Shown here: positions 38,163 to 48,428 of the stretch, in pieces
How positions within the stretch are numbered: position 1 is the stretch's first letter
Layout: the number at the start of each line of letters is the position of its first letter
Source: Sugiyamaella lignohabitans
Lineage: Eukaryota > Ascomycota > Dipodascomycetes > Dipodascales > Trichomonascaceae
NCBI RefSeq assembly: GCF_001640025.1
Contig: NC_031671.1
Span: forward strand, 1,984,001 to 2,048,000
Length of the DNA stretch: 64,000 nt
Direction of reading: 5' to 3'
Translations under genes and position numbers: made by a program
The notes under the pieces: generated by a model
Told to the model about the DNA's origin: nothing
What the model saw: only the letters and a program-made list of their open reading frames with translations
Database searches by the model: none

Positions 38163-38495
38163 TTTGAATCACCCAAGATCAAATCTCTATTCCTCAAACT
38201 CTAACAAAATCCACGAATCCACCTGATTCCCCAGTACTCTTATCCTGAATTTTCTATCACCCTTTTCTTAACTGGTCAGTATTTATTGCCGCGATGATTT
38301 ATATTTTTCACTTTTTCACTCACTTTTCCGTTTTCGTCGACCTTATATGTACCTTTCCTCAGTTGACTAATTTAAAAAATAGATCGCTCACAGATACCGC
38401 TTATCAGCGACCCAGCTGCATACCCGAGTAAGGGCTAGGAACACGCTAACCTGGAGAAAGCCGCCGATACCCGGGTCCGCGTCTAACTGGGGTGT

Positions 38496-38551
38496 TGCCT
38501 CCGGCGGCTGGGGCGCTGCCCCAGACCCCGTTGTGCTCCGCTTCGCGGAGC
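38496..38551 (+). repeat. GC-hairpin element, left half-unit (locus 15, left part)
   Basis: The loop is GCT. The inner hairpin reads GCTCCGC-TTC-GCGGAGC, which keeps full pairing although its bases differ from the usual CTCCTGC/GCAGGAG. Confidence 0.9.
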
Positions 38552-38573
38552 GAGGGGGGTCCCTCTCAAAAAA

Positions 38574-38615
38574 TCAAGTGCCCACTTTTTTTGGGATTTC
38601 ACTCGGGGCACTTGA
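38574..38615. repeat. Inverted repeat beside the left half-unit
   Basis: TCAAGTGCCC and GGGCACTTGA form a perfect 10-bp inverted repeat with a 22-nt loop. Confidence 0.7.
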
Positions 38616-38900
38616 CCCTAGCCCTTATTTTATATGGCATACTTAATTGCAACTTTTCGTCTCAAAATCACCCCCAAGATACAAAATAGATCCTGTGCCG
38701 TCATTAAAAAAAGTCAGCAGTCTCAACAAACCTGTTTTTAGTTAATTTGGAACAGATTTCGCCCGAACTCGCAAGACAGTTTGACTGAGGTTCGAGGATC
38801 GTTAGTAGAATAAATCGCTCAATATTTTCTATTCGGGAACCCCCTGAATCCTGATTTTAATTTATTTAAAGTGAACGAAATCCCACTGGGGACCCCAAAG

Positions 38901-38963
38901 CCCGACTCGAGCGTAGCGAGAGGAGCCACGGGGTCTGGGGCAGAGCCCCAGCCGCCGGAGGCA
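38901..38963 (+). repeat. GC-hairpin element, right half-unit (locus 15, right part)
   Basis: It has loop AGA and ends 27 bp before the stop codon of the AlkB-like gene. With the left half at 38496 it makes a widely spaced pair. Confidence 0.9.
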
Positions 38964-38989
38964 GTACCCCATCCCGGCACGGACTGAGT

Positions 38990-40594
38990 CTAGGGTTCCC
39001 AGTCGAGGTACACTATCTTTCCACAGCCCTTGTTCGTGGCGTACTCAGCGGCACACTGCCAGACGTATTTGTAGGTGGGCATTTTGGCGCCAGGGGCCCA
39101 TTCTGTTTTAGCGGTGCGGAGAATCATGGGCTTTTCGCAGGTGCAGAGAGGAAGCTTCTCGGTGACATATTCTGGACGGTACATCCTGTAGGTGAGATTG
39201 ATTCGCTTGAGACCTGCTATGGGATGTGGGCTTAACGGTTTTTTGCTTGGCATCACACAATGTTTATAAGCTTCTTGACATCCAGCGTGCATAATTACCA
39301 TGCTGTTATGGCTGACATGGATCGAGTATTTACAGTCGTCGTACTCTACTTTGTTCGAACTGGCAGACTGTTTCTGCTCACGTTTGGCAGCAGGAGACCA
39401 TCGTTTTGCTAACCGGAATTCTCTTGAGACTCCTAAGGAGATACTAGCAATAACACATGCTGGTCCCAGATGAGTCAATTGATCAGAATGATATCCTACC
39501 GACTCATTACCGCCATCGTAGCAGTTGGTGACTACGACATCGCTCGTCCATTTGCCTTTGTATTGTAATGCAGTATGACCCCTTCGTTCGATTTGTTCGT
39601 TGACAATTGAAATAACTCTCTCACCTACTTCAGTCAAAAGATTGTTGAATGGTTTTATACTTTTGACAACTCTGCCTTGATATGTCGAATTTTTCTTCTC
39701 CAGCAGACTCTTATTGCACGAGTACATCGACGATGAATGTGGCGATTCCACGAGCCTGTCAAATAAATAGAATTTCCCCCGACCCCAATTCTTGCTTTCT
39801 TCCACCAAATATGCTAGTAAGTCGTTAGCAAGTTTCTTGGGCAGAACGTTGAGATGAAATGTACAAGGTAGCAGTTTCTCTACCATTTCTGGATCGTAGA
39901 GATGCAGCACTCCAGAAGCTGGTGGCACAAATTTGACCTCCGCAACCGGCAACCCACGGACTGTGGATATAGGTTCACTTGATTCTGACCGTTTCAGGCC
40001 ATCTGGCTCGGTGGCAGATCCATTCGACTCAAACTCCGACTCCACGTCCGATTCTTCCCAGTCATTACCCGCCAAAGCCACCTGCTGGGCTTTAGCCTGT
40101 CTTTTGCGTTCTCGCTCTGTCTCATCTGGTGAGAAGAACCTTTTAAGAGTACTCTGATACCCCGTTGATGACATGCCCACGCTCGAAGCACCAAGATACC
40201 GAATTAGACTATCACTCTTAGCATCTCCTTCAGAAACGATATCCACAGTATCAGCACCAATGCTATAATCTACAAAATCCGAGCCACTATTTATGCTGTT
40301 GCTTTCACAGCTTTCAGTTTCCAAGTCAGTTTTCAGTTCAGGTGAGGAAGCGTGAGGTTCAGTCGCAGTAACAGCTGCTGGGGTAGCATTCTGTGGCGAG
40401 TTGGTTTCACTCGTCGAATCTTCAACCCCCAAAAGTTGTAGCACCTGTTTGACATCAGCACCACATGAAACAAGCAGCTCGAGGATAATTTGTCGAGAAG
40501 CACCGGGCACTTTGCTCGAGATCTCGTCAATCATGGCATCTGTGCCTCCATCCGGCGTCGACGACAGTTGGTCCTGTCCATCTTTCGTATCCAT
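38990..40594 (-). CDS. AlkB-family 2-oxoglutarate/Fe(II) dioxygenase with CUE-like and GRF-like domains
   Basis: The 534-aa protein has three parts. A CUE/UBA-like helical segment (about 20-57, AMIDEISSKVPGASRQIILELL) could bind ubiquitin. An AlkB-type oxygenase core (about 230-470) carries the HxD pair in GYHSDQL (near 372-374), a distal His in KHCVMP (near 445) and the 2-oxoglutarate arginine in RINLTYR. A C-terminal Cys-rich module (about 480-530, LCTCEKPM to KGCGKIVYLDW) resembles a GRF zinc finger that binds single-stranded nucleic acid. The layout suggests repair of alkylated bases (ALKBH2/3-like), perhaps recruited by ubiquitin. The substrate is inferred. Confidence 0.88.
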   Translation of the reverse strand: MDTKDGQDQLSSTPDGGTDAMIDEISSKVPGASRQIILELLVSCGADVKQVLQLLGVEDSTSETNSPQNATPAAVTATEPHASSPELKTDLETESCESNSINSGSDFVDYSIGADTVDIVSEGDAKSDSLIRYLGASSVGMSSTGYQSTLKRFFSPDETERERKRQAKAQQVALAGNDWEESDVESEFESNGSATEPDGLKRSESSEPISTVRGLPVAEVKFVPPASGVLHLYDPEMVEKLLPCTFHLNVLPKKLANDLLAYLVEESKNWGRGKFYLFDRLVESPHSSSMYSCNKSLLEKKNSTYQGRVVKSIKPFNNLLTEVGERVISIVNEQIERRGHTALQYKGKWTSDVVVTNCYDGGNESVGYHSDQLTHLGPACVIASISLGVSREFRLAKRWSPAAKREQKQSASSNKVEYDDCKYSIHVSHNSMVIMHAGCQEAYKHCVMPSKKPLSPHPIAGLKRINLTYRMYRPEYVTEKLPLCTCEKPMILRTAKTEWAPGAKMPTYKYVWQCAAEYATNKGCGKIVYLDWEP

Positions 40595-40997
40595 TTGTCT
40601 TCAGTTCACATTTGCAGTCAAGAACAAACCAAACCCACTGAACACAAAAACCAACAAACAGCTCAATTTAACTCCCGCTGGACCCAGTGTCAATTTGAAA
40701 TCAACATTTGTCATCCCGTCACGAAAGAAACACGCCCCGCTAGCCGCGCGCTTAATGCATTACCCCTGGAAAAGCAATATTGAGCAACGATATGCAGGGT
40801 CCGGGTGTGCCTCCGGCGGCTGGGGCTCTGCCCCAGACCCCGTGGCTCGCTTCGCTCGTACGTCAAGCGGGTCATAATATTATGTTGTGGTCACACAACG
40901 ATCCTAGCAACGAGCGAAGCGAGCCACGGGGTCTGGGGCAGAGCCCCAGCCGCCGGAGGCACACCCCCACCCCAGAAGAATCAGTTAATTAGGTAAA
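40595..40997. other. Spacer between the AlkB-like gene and GAL10
   Basis: This 403-bp gap contains a TTACCCCTGG motif (40760-40769) and a GC-hairpin pair whose right end lies 37 bp beyond the GAL10 stop. Confidence 0.6.
40808..40961. repeat. GC-hairpin element, full pair (locus 16)
   Basis: This 154-bp pair has loops TCT (left) and AGA (right), which are reverse complements, so the halves match. The inner arms are of the CGAGCGAAGCGAGCC type on both sides. Confidence 0.92.
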
Positions 40998-42560
<1,563 letters not shown>

Positions 42561-43235
42561 ATTCAATACTTGCAGAGAAACAATCGAAGTGAAAATCGCG
42601 AATCTGATCACGAAACTTCTAAAAATATGTCCACCGAAAATGCACTAGTCAACACGGATAAATTAAGCACATGTTGCATGCTCTAAACTCCCACTGAGCC
42701 TTACATCTGACAGGATCGCCGATCGCATCTGGCTTCTCAGGGGATGAATTTACCCTCTGCTAAATAATAAGAAAATAAGCATTATAAATATTCACAAAGC
42801 CCTGAAAAATACCCTACTGTTAATTAATACCAAATAACACTCTTAATTCCTTTTATTGGACAGTGTTGTGTCGATATTTGAGTGTTCGTCATCATTCCTG
42901 TGCAGAAGCGTACAACGGCCATGTGAGGTTATCTAAAAGTGTGATGCAGGGTCCGAGCGGAAAATCTAACAGTTTCATCTTTATCGAAAAGAATTATTTA
43001 AACTCTAGACGGAGACTCAGAGAAGAAAAAAGCAACCATAAATGGTATGTGGAATCTCGTTCGAATTATTATTTAGTGATAGTTCAATGGACTGGTTCGC
43101 AAGAGCCACCGTAAACCTCTCTTAAACAGGTGAAAAACAGGTGATAAGTTTGCTTGGAAAACAGGGGTTTATGCAACTGAATCTGAGCTTCGCCAAGAAT
43201 AAGCTGAACTTGAGTAGACCCAGTACTAGAAGTGG

Positions 43236-43264
43236 TTTATTTATTTATTTATTTATTTATTTTA
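43236..43264 (+). repeat. (ATTT)n microsatellite
   Basis: About seven perfect ATTT units are followed by further AT-rich sequence. No link to the nearby genes is evident. Confidence 0.85.
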
Positions 43265-43411
43265 TTAAATATTTATATTTTTATTTTACAGAGAAAAAAT
43301 GAAGTCACCCAGATACTTTTATTCAAATCTCAGGGGGACCTATATTCCTAGCAGGGTACCCCCATAGAAAGTCTTGAACTTCAGAAAAACACACTCCGGG
43401 ACCGTAGACGC

Positions 43412-43473
43412 CCGACTCGAGCGAAGCGAGAGGAGCCACGGGGTCTGGGGCGGAGCCCCAGCCGCCGGAGGCA
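43412..43473 (+). repeat. GC-hairpin element, solo right half-unit (locus 18)
   Basis: It has loop GGA and keeps the central module GGGACCGTAGACG on its inner side, so the left boundary may be a deletion point within a former full pair. Confidence 0.9.
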
Positions 43474-44561
43474 CAACCCGTCTCCCGTCCCTGACACCCC
43501 TAAAGTCACGTGCACCGAGGAAAAAAATTTAGGATGCGATAAGATAAAGAAACGAGGTAGCCAGCCCTAGCCCTGGAAAATAATCAGCGCTTATCCAGAT
43601 CAGTTTAGCGATAAAGGGGTGAAAATTTGCATGTGGATTAAAGGGGGCGAGGGCAGGGTTTTGAAAGGTAATTTGCGGTGCATTTGGTGATGGCAATGGA
43701 GATAGTTTAATGAGGATAAAAAGTGGTTTATGTATTAAAAATTTGCGGTGCAGTGACTGGATGAAAGTAGTGAGCACCTCTCCACCAACCACCATTGGCC
43801 ACCGGGCCGACATAACGCATATACTTACATATACATTCCACTTACTCCGGAGCCTTCTATGCTTACCGGATTATGTATGTCGTGTGAAAGCTGCATATAT
43901 CGCAGTGAGGCTCATCGTTAGCAGGATATATTTTTTTTACATATTTCGATTGAACGGTTGGCTGATGATCTCACCTAGTAGACACTTCAATTTGCTGATT
44001 TGCTCTTATTTTAACCGACTTTTTACATTGTGCTGAAGGATCCGAGTGGGTATATTTGGTATTATACCGTGCTCATAGTCCGTTTTTTTCAATTTTTCAT
44101 TTTTATTTCACATCCAATAATTTACAAGATATATATCCCAGTTTGCAGTACAGAGCGTAAAGATGTCGGCTGTGGTTGCTTGAAAGTATTAATACTTTCA
44201 TTTGGTTTGGTAGATTGTTTAGTTTTTGAAAGCGAACAGACAATTTTTCAAAGGTTATCGATAGAATAGAGAGCACAGCATAGGAAACGGATAAAAACAG
44301 GACTTGGTTAGACAGTGCCCCCAGTGAAATAGGAGGTTCAACTCAGAACACAAGAGGAGTATTACTGGTTGTAATTAACAGCAACAAGAGTAAATCAAGT
44401 GATAAAACAAGTGATAATTCACCGAGTTAGTGTTATCAACAGGGTTAATTGAAAAGTAGAAGCCAAGTGCAGCCTGTGAGACACTACTTAGAGTGGTTCA
44501 AGTTATCAAGCAAATTAAAAGCGAGATATTAAGATATCGACTAGACGAACAAACAAATACC

Positions 44562-46778
44562 ATGGCTAGAGGAAAATCAGTGGGAAATTACTCTCCTGCT
44601 GTTGCAGGAAAGAGTCTGGCTCATTATAAGGCAGCGAAGAACGTGCGATATGAACGAGAGCCATATAATAGTATAGGAGACAACGACTCGGACTCATCAC
44701 CTTTATCGTCATTAGATAGTGATGATGCTGGTAATAATGATGATGACGATGATAGTGAAGGTGGAGACGCTGATGAACCAGACGACGAGGATAATAATGA
44801 TAACGACGAGGATGACGACGAGGATGTTGATATTGGTGATTCAGATATAACAGTGGATTCAGCGCCAGAACTCATTATCGAGAATTTAAAAGACATGTCT
44901 TCAGATGAAGAGTCTGAGGATGATGAAGAGGAAGACGATGATAATGAAGATTCTGATTCCGATTCAGATGCTGGTTTAGTTCCGTCGAAATTTCTCACTC
45001 CTCTCAAAAAGAAAAATCCTGCTAAAGCAGCTTCTGCTAATAGAAAGTCACGAGAATCAACCCCGCTTCCTGTACCAAAACGACTTGATCTGTCAGAGTT
45101 GCGTGCTAAACAGTTGGAAGAAGAAAAGCGAAAAGCAGAGCTTCAGAAACCAACGTTTATCGACAATGAGGATGATGAAGAGGACGAGGACGAAGAAGAA
45201 GACGATGATGATGATGAGGAGGATGACGAAGGATCTCCAGAACAAGTGACCCCATTGCAAAATAAACGACGGAGGCGAGCTTCGATAGTCGACCATTCAT
45301 ACGACGAGAAATTGACATTCCCCAGATCAGACTCATTACCACCACCTCTGACAGACGTTGAAGAGGCTATTATTAATGATGATGAAGACGAGGAGGAGGC
45401 TGATGACGACGAAGATGATTATGACGGAATTGCAGGTGGTGCTAGTGGTGTAGAAGACGATTCTAGCGGTGATGAGTTTGACCAAGATTCGTTGCTTGCA
45501 TATCTCGAACAAGAAGAAAGCTCACCAGAAGTAGCTGACGAGTATGACGAAGAAGACGATGGCCACATTGAAGAACAAGAAGAAAGAGAGATTATGAACG
45601 ACATGAAGAATGGGGATGATCTGTTTTCCAACCCTTCGTCGCCCTATGCCACAACACCAGTAGTTGAGTCTGAACCGGTCGTCAGTTTACCAGAAGACGA
45701 GGATGAAGATGATAACGACGAGGACGAGATTTCGTTTGACGATGACTTTTTCGAGCCTCGTGGTACCAGTTCGCATGTTTTAGTGTCTACATCCAACGGA
45801 CGTAACACATCACCATCAGACGACGACGACTCATATTTATGGTCATACTTCTTCACGTCGGATGAAGAGTCGGGTGAGGATGGTAGCATGATCAGTAATA
45901 TAATTCCTTCCAGCGGCAACACAAGCGGGACTATGTCTGCCAATGGCGGTGCTAATCGCACCGACCCTGGCTATTATTCTGAAGATGAGACCGACGACGA
46001 CCTAACCATCCCGCCACCGAGTCTTAGAAAACCAGGCACCCGGGCCACCGAAATCCTGTCCTCGTCGGCAGTTGCATCGCGTCCTCCTGTATTAGGATCA
46101 TGGGATCTCAACAGTGAAAGACCCTTTGGAATTATTGACGGTCTCACCACAAGAACATTGAGTCCACCACCTTCGCCATATTCCGTCGTCAAGACCACTA
46201 GCATCAGCAATGAAGAGCTCGAAAGTATACTCAATGGAGCCAATGGCGTGAGTATTGAGGATATTTTCATTGACACGGATCTTGTTGACAGTCTAGCCAA
46301 TGGCACGAGTCCCAGCAACGGACGCAGTCGCAAGCGTGGCCGGTCGCAGAATGGGTTTCAAAGCGACAGCGAGCTCAGTGAGCTGGCTCTTGACGAGTTT
46401 ATTTACACCGACGAGCTTGACGATGTAGGAGAAGACGATGCTGTTACCGACTCAACACCGCTGTGGGCCAACAGATTCAACAGCGATGTACCCATGTTCG
46501 CATTCCGTAACCGAGGACTTCAGCCTGTATACAGTCAACCGACAGCACGACGACTTTCAATGAGCACCCGAGGACGCGACGGACGACGAACGTCGCCCAA
46601 AGAAGCGGTCATCACTCCCGTGAAAGCGGTGAAAAAGCGGATGAAGAAGAAACTACGGCGTCGCAAGAGTATCCAGGACGATACTCAAGACACCTCCGGT
46701 ATCGGTAACACCACCGACCTGATAGACGAGCTGGTCGAGTCCGGCGCCCTGTCGCCGCTATTCAGCGGCATCTCATAA
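44562..46778 (+). CDS. Highly acidic nuclear protein, IFH1-like
   Basis: The 738-aa protein starts at ATG 44562; the frame is open upstream but has no ATG there. Long Asp/Glu/Ser runs occupy about 30-330, as in yeast Ifh1. A segment near 430-455 (SYLWSYFFTSDEESGEDG) resembles the forkhead-binding region of Ifh1/Crf1. A later segment (about 515-550, RPPVLGSWDLNSERPFG, then IIDGLTTRTL) resembles another conserved Ifh1/Crf1 block. The C-terminal part is basic. Ifh1 is the coactivator that binds Fhl1 at ribosomal-protein promoters. The match is from memory of motifs in a low-complexity protein, so orthology is only moderately supported. It converges on eIF3f. Confidence 0.55.
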   Translation: MARGKSVGNYSPAVAGKSLAHYKAAKNVRYEREPYNSIGDNDSDSSPLSSLDSDDAGNNDDDDDSEGGDADEPDDEDNNDNDEDDDEDVDIGDSDITVDSAPELIIENLKDMSSDEESEDDEEEDDDNEDSDSDSDAGLVPSKFLTPLKKKNPAKAASANRKSRESTPLPVPKRLDLSELRAKQLEEEKRKAELQKPTFIDNEDDEEDEDEEEDDDDDEEDDEGSPEQVTPLQNKRRRRASIVDHSYDEKLTFPRSDSLPPPLTDVEEAIINDDEDEEEADDDEDDYDGIAGGASGVEDDSSGDEFDQDSLLAYLEQEESSPEVADEYDEEDDGHIEEQEEREIMNDMKNGDDLFSNPSSPYATTPVVESEPVVSLPEDEDEDDNDEDEISFDDDFFEPRGTSSHVLVSTSNGRNTSPSDDDDSYLWSYFFTSDEESGEDGSMISNIIPSSGNTSGTMSANGGANRTDPGYYSEDETDDDLTIPPPSLRKPGTRATEILSSSAVASRPPVLGSWDLNSERPFGIIDGLTTRTLSPPPSPYSVVKTTSISNEELESILNGANGVSIEDIFIDTDLVDSLANGTSPSNGRSRKRGRSQNGFQSDSELSELALDEFIYTDELDDVGEDDAVTDSTPLWANRFNSDVPMFAFRNRGLQPVYSQPTARRLSMSTRGRDGRRTSPKEAVITPVKAVKKRMKKKLRRRKSIQDDTQDTSGIGNTTDLIDELVESGALSPLFSGIS

Positions 46779-46856
46779 TTTGGTAGCAGACGTTATTTGG
46801 TATTTATTACATGCATTTATAATTTATAAAAAAACAATTTACAAACCGAGCCCTCA

Positions 46857-47041
46857 TGCCTCCGGCGGCTGGGGCGCTGCCCCAGACCCCGTTGTGCTCC
46901 GCTTCGCGGAGCTCCTGGGACTGTCGACCCCCTAAACAGTTTAAAAACCGGGCCCTGGAGCTCCTGGGACCGTAGACACCCGACTCGAGCGAAGCGAGAG
47001 GAGCCACCGGGTCTGGGGCAACGCCCCAGCCGCCGGAGGCA
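46857..47041. repeat. GC-hairpin element between convergent genes (locus 19)
   Basis: This 185-bp pair lies between the stops of the IFH1-like gene (46778) and eIF3f (47101). The left inner hairpin is the compensated form GCTCCGC-TTC-GCGGAGC. Loops are GCT and AAC. The centre contains a partial duplication beginning gctcctggga. Confidence 0.92.
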
Positions 47042-47100
47042 CGACAGGCCCCACAGTGGAGTGACAGGTACTTTTATTGGGTTCGTTACATCATCAAAAA

Positions 47101-48018
47101 TTACACGAGAGGAGTAAGTCTGCTGGACAATTGGAGCTGGGTCTTGACAGTGTTGGCAAGGTAGACCACCATGAGAACGTCCTGGAGATGCGAGTTGAAC
47201 AGTTTCTCGAGGGTCTCGGCAGACAGCGATGGCACCAACGAGAGGCTCTTAAGCAGATACTTGCCGATGGCCACGTTGGCAGGAGTATTGCCGGTAATGA
47301 TGCCGTTGACGTATGCGCTGACTCTTTGCAACATGTCAATGACCTCGACAATCGAGTCCTCGAGAGCCTTCATATCGCTGACAAGTGGGGCGCTTCTGTT
47401 CTCGTCGTCCTTGGCTTGGGATAAAACGCTAAGAGCGCTCTTCTCAACTTCCGAGTATCGCACCTCATTTGGCACTGGCACAAAAATACAGTTGCCAGAC
47501 GAAGTCTTGTCTTCTCCAATTACACCCACGGGCGAGGAAATATATGTTCTGATGTCGATGTCGCTCGAGGCTGATCCGGTCTCAACTGTGAGATGGACTG
47601 CGGGATATGGATAAGTGCCGCTGGATTGTTGCGAGTAAAAGTCTTGTACAAGTCCTGATAAGTTATTTAATTCGTTGGAAGTAGCGTACCAACCGAGAAT
47701 GACGTCCTTGGGGTTGGCTTTGCGATGTAGCTGGTACATGGTTCGGTTGTGGTCCATAGCGACAATAACTTGATCCTCAGTCTCGTCGTGAGGAACTCCG
47801 TAAGCGCTCTTGATTTCGACCTCGAGTCCATCCTCGGAACGGACTCCTAAAAGAGTACCAATGACTCGTTGTTGGCCAGCGTTTCTACGCAATGAATGGT
47901 CGAGGATCTGGAACAGAGCCTGGGCATGAACAACCACATTCGAGGGCGAGGAAATGGTGGGAGCACCGGGAACGGCAGAAGTTCCTTGTCTAGCAAGGTG
48001 CAAAATCGAATCAGACAT
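47101..48018 (-). CDS. Translation initiation factor eIF3 subunit f
   Basis: The 305-aa protein has an MPN domain (about 27-165: VVVHAQALFQILDHSLRR, VIGTLLGVRSEDGLEVEI) and the eIF3f segment PKDVILGWYATSNELNNLSGLVQDFY. The C-terminal helices (about 200-300) match the MPN-partner region. The metalloprotease JAMM motif (HxHx10D) is not kept: the expected His-x-His region reads YATS. It is therefore an inactive MPN subunit, as usual for eIF3f. It forms part of the eIF3 octamer that binds the 40S subunit. Saccharomyces cerevisiae lacks this subunit, so its presence helps place the organism. Confidence 0.94.
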   Translation of the reverse strand: MSDSILHLARQGTSAVPGAPTISSPSNVVVHAQALFQILDHSLRRNAGQQRVIGTLLGVRSEDGLEVEIKSAYGVPHDETEDQVIVAMDHNRTMYQLHRKANPKDVILGWYATSNELNNLSGLVQDFYSQQSSGTYPYPAVHLTVETGSASSDIDIRTYISSPVGVIGEDKTSSGNCIFVPVPNEVRYSEVEKSALSVLSQAKDDENRSAPLVSDMKALEDSIVEVIDMLQRVSAYVNGIITGNTPANVAIGKYLLKSLSLVPSLSAETLEKLFNSHLQDVLMVVYLANTVKTQLQLSSRLTPLV

Positions 48019-48428
48019 CTTCTGTGGATCTATCTCTTCAGTTTTCGGCTTCTAAACTGGACCAGTGTCTGATGTGGACCTGTGAAATTTACGTGATGCG
48101 TCTCTTTGACCACTGCGACTTTGAAATTTTCACTGCATTAACCCCAACCCACTTATAAATATAGCGCCGTGTAATCCTGATCCAGGGGGAATGGATTCCT
48201 GAAGAGGTTCTACGGTTCGTGAAATAGCAAAATTCGGTGGGGAAAAAGTCGGATTTTAAGGGGTGGTGGTGGGGGTGGTGTTGGCCTCCGGCAGCTGGGG
48301 CTCCGCCCCAGACCCCGTGGCTCCTCTCGCTTCGCTCGAGTCGGGCGTCGGGATTTCCAGTTGCTACTAAAATAATGCATGCAATTAATTAAATAATGAC
48401 TATATATGATGATGATGATGATGGGCTG
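48019..48428. other. Spacer between eIF3f and GCN2
   Basis: This 410-bp gap combines the eIF3f promoter with the GCN2 3' region. It contains a solo GC-hairpin half-unit (48282-48349) and a short (ATG)n run just before the GCN2 stop. I see no gene. Confidence 0.6.
48282..48349 (+). repeat. GC-hairpin element, solo left half-unit (locus 20)
   Basis: It has terminus GCCTCCGGCAGCTGGGGC, loop TCC and inner arm CTCTCGCTTCGCTCGAG. It is preceded by a G-rich stretch and lies 80 bp beyond the GCN2 stop. Confidence 0.88.

Larger units (their letters stand above)
38163..38989. other. Spacer between the permease gene and the AlkB-like gene
   Basis: It holds a left and a right GC-hairpin half-unit 350 bp apart and a 10-bp inverted repeat (38574-38615). 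No gene is supported. Confidence 0.6.
42561..44561. other. Divergent GAL10/IFH1-like region, 2 kb
   Basis: It has an (ATTT)n run near 43236-43264, a solo GC-hairpin half-unit (43412-43473) and a CACGTG at 43507-43512. Short open frames here (for example around 42863-43114) lack any recognisable content. I see no gene. Confidence 0.6.

Noticed and set aside
42863..43114. An 83-codon frame between GAL10 and the IFH1-like gene.
   Set aside because: There is no recognisable content, no splice signals and no coding-like bias. Chance open frames of this size are expected.
44493..44561. Earlier start for the IFH1-like gene at 44493.
   Set aside because: That codon is GTG. ATG 44562 is the first usable start.
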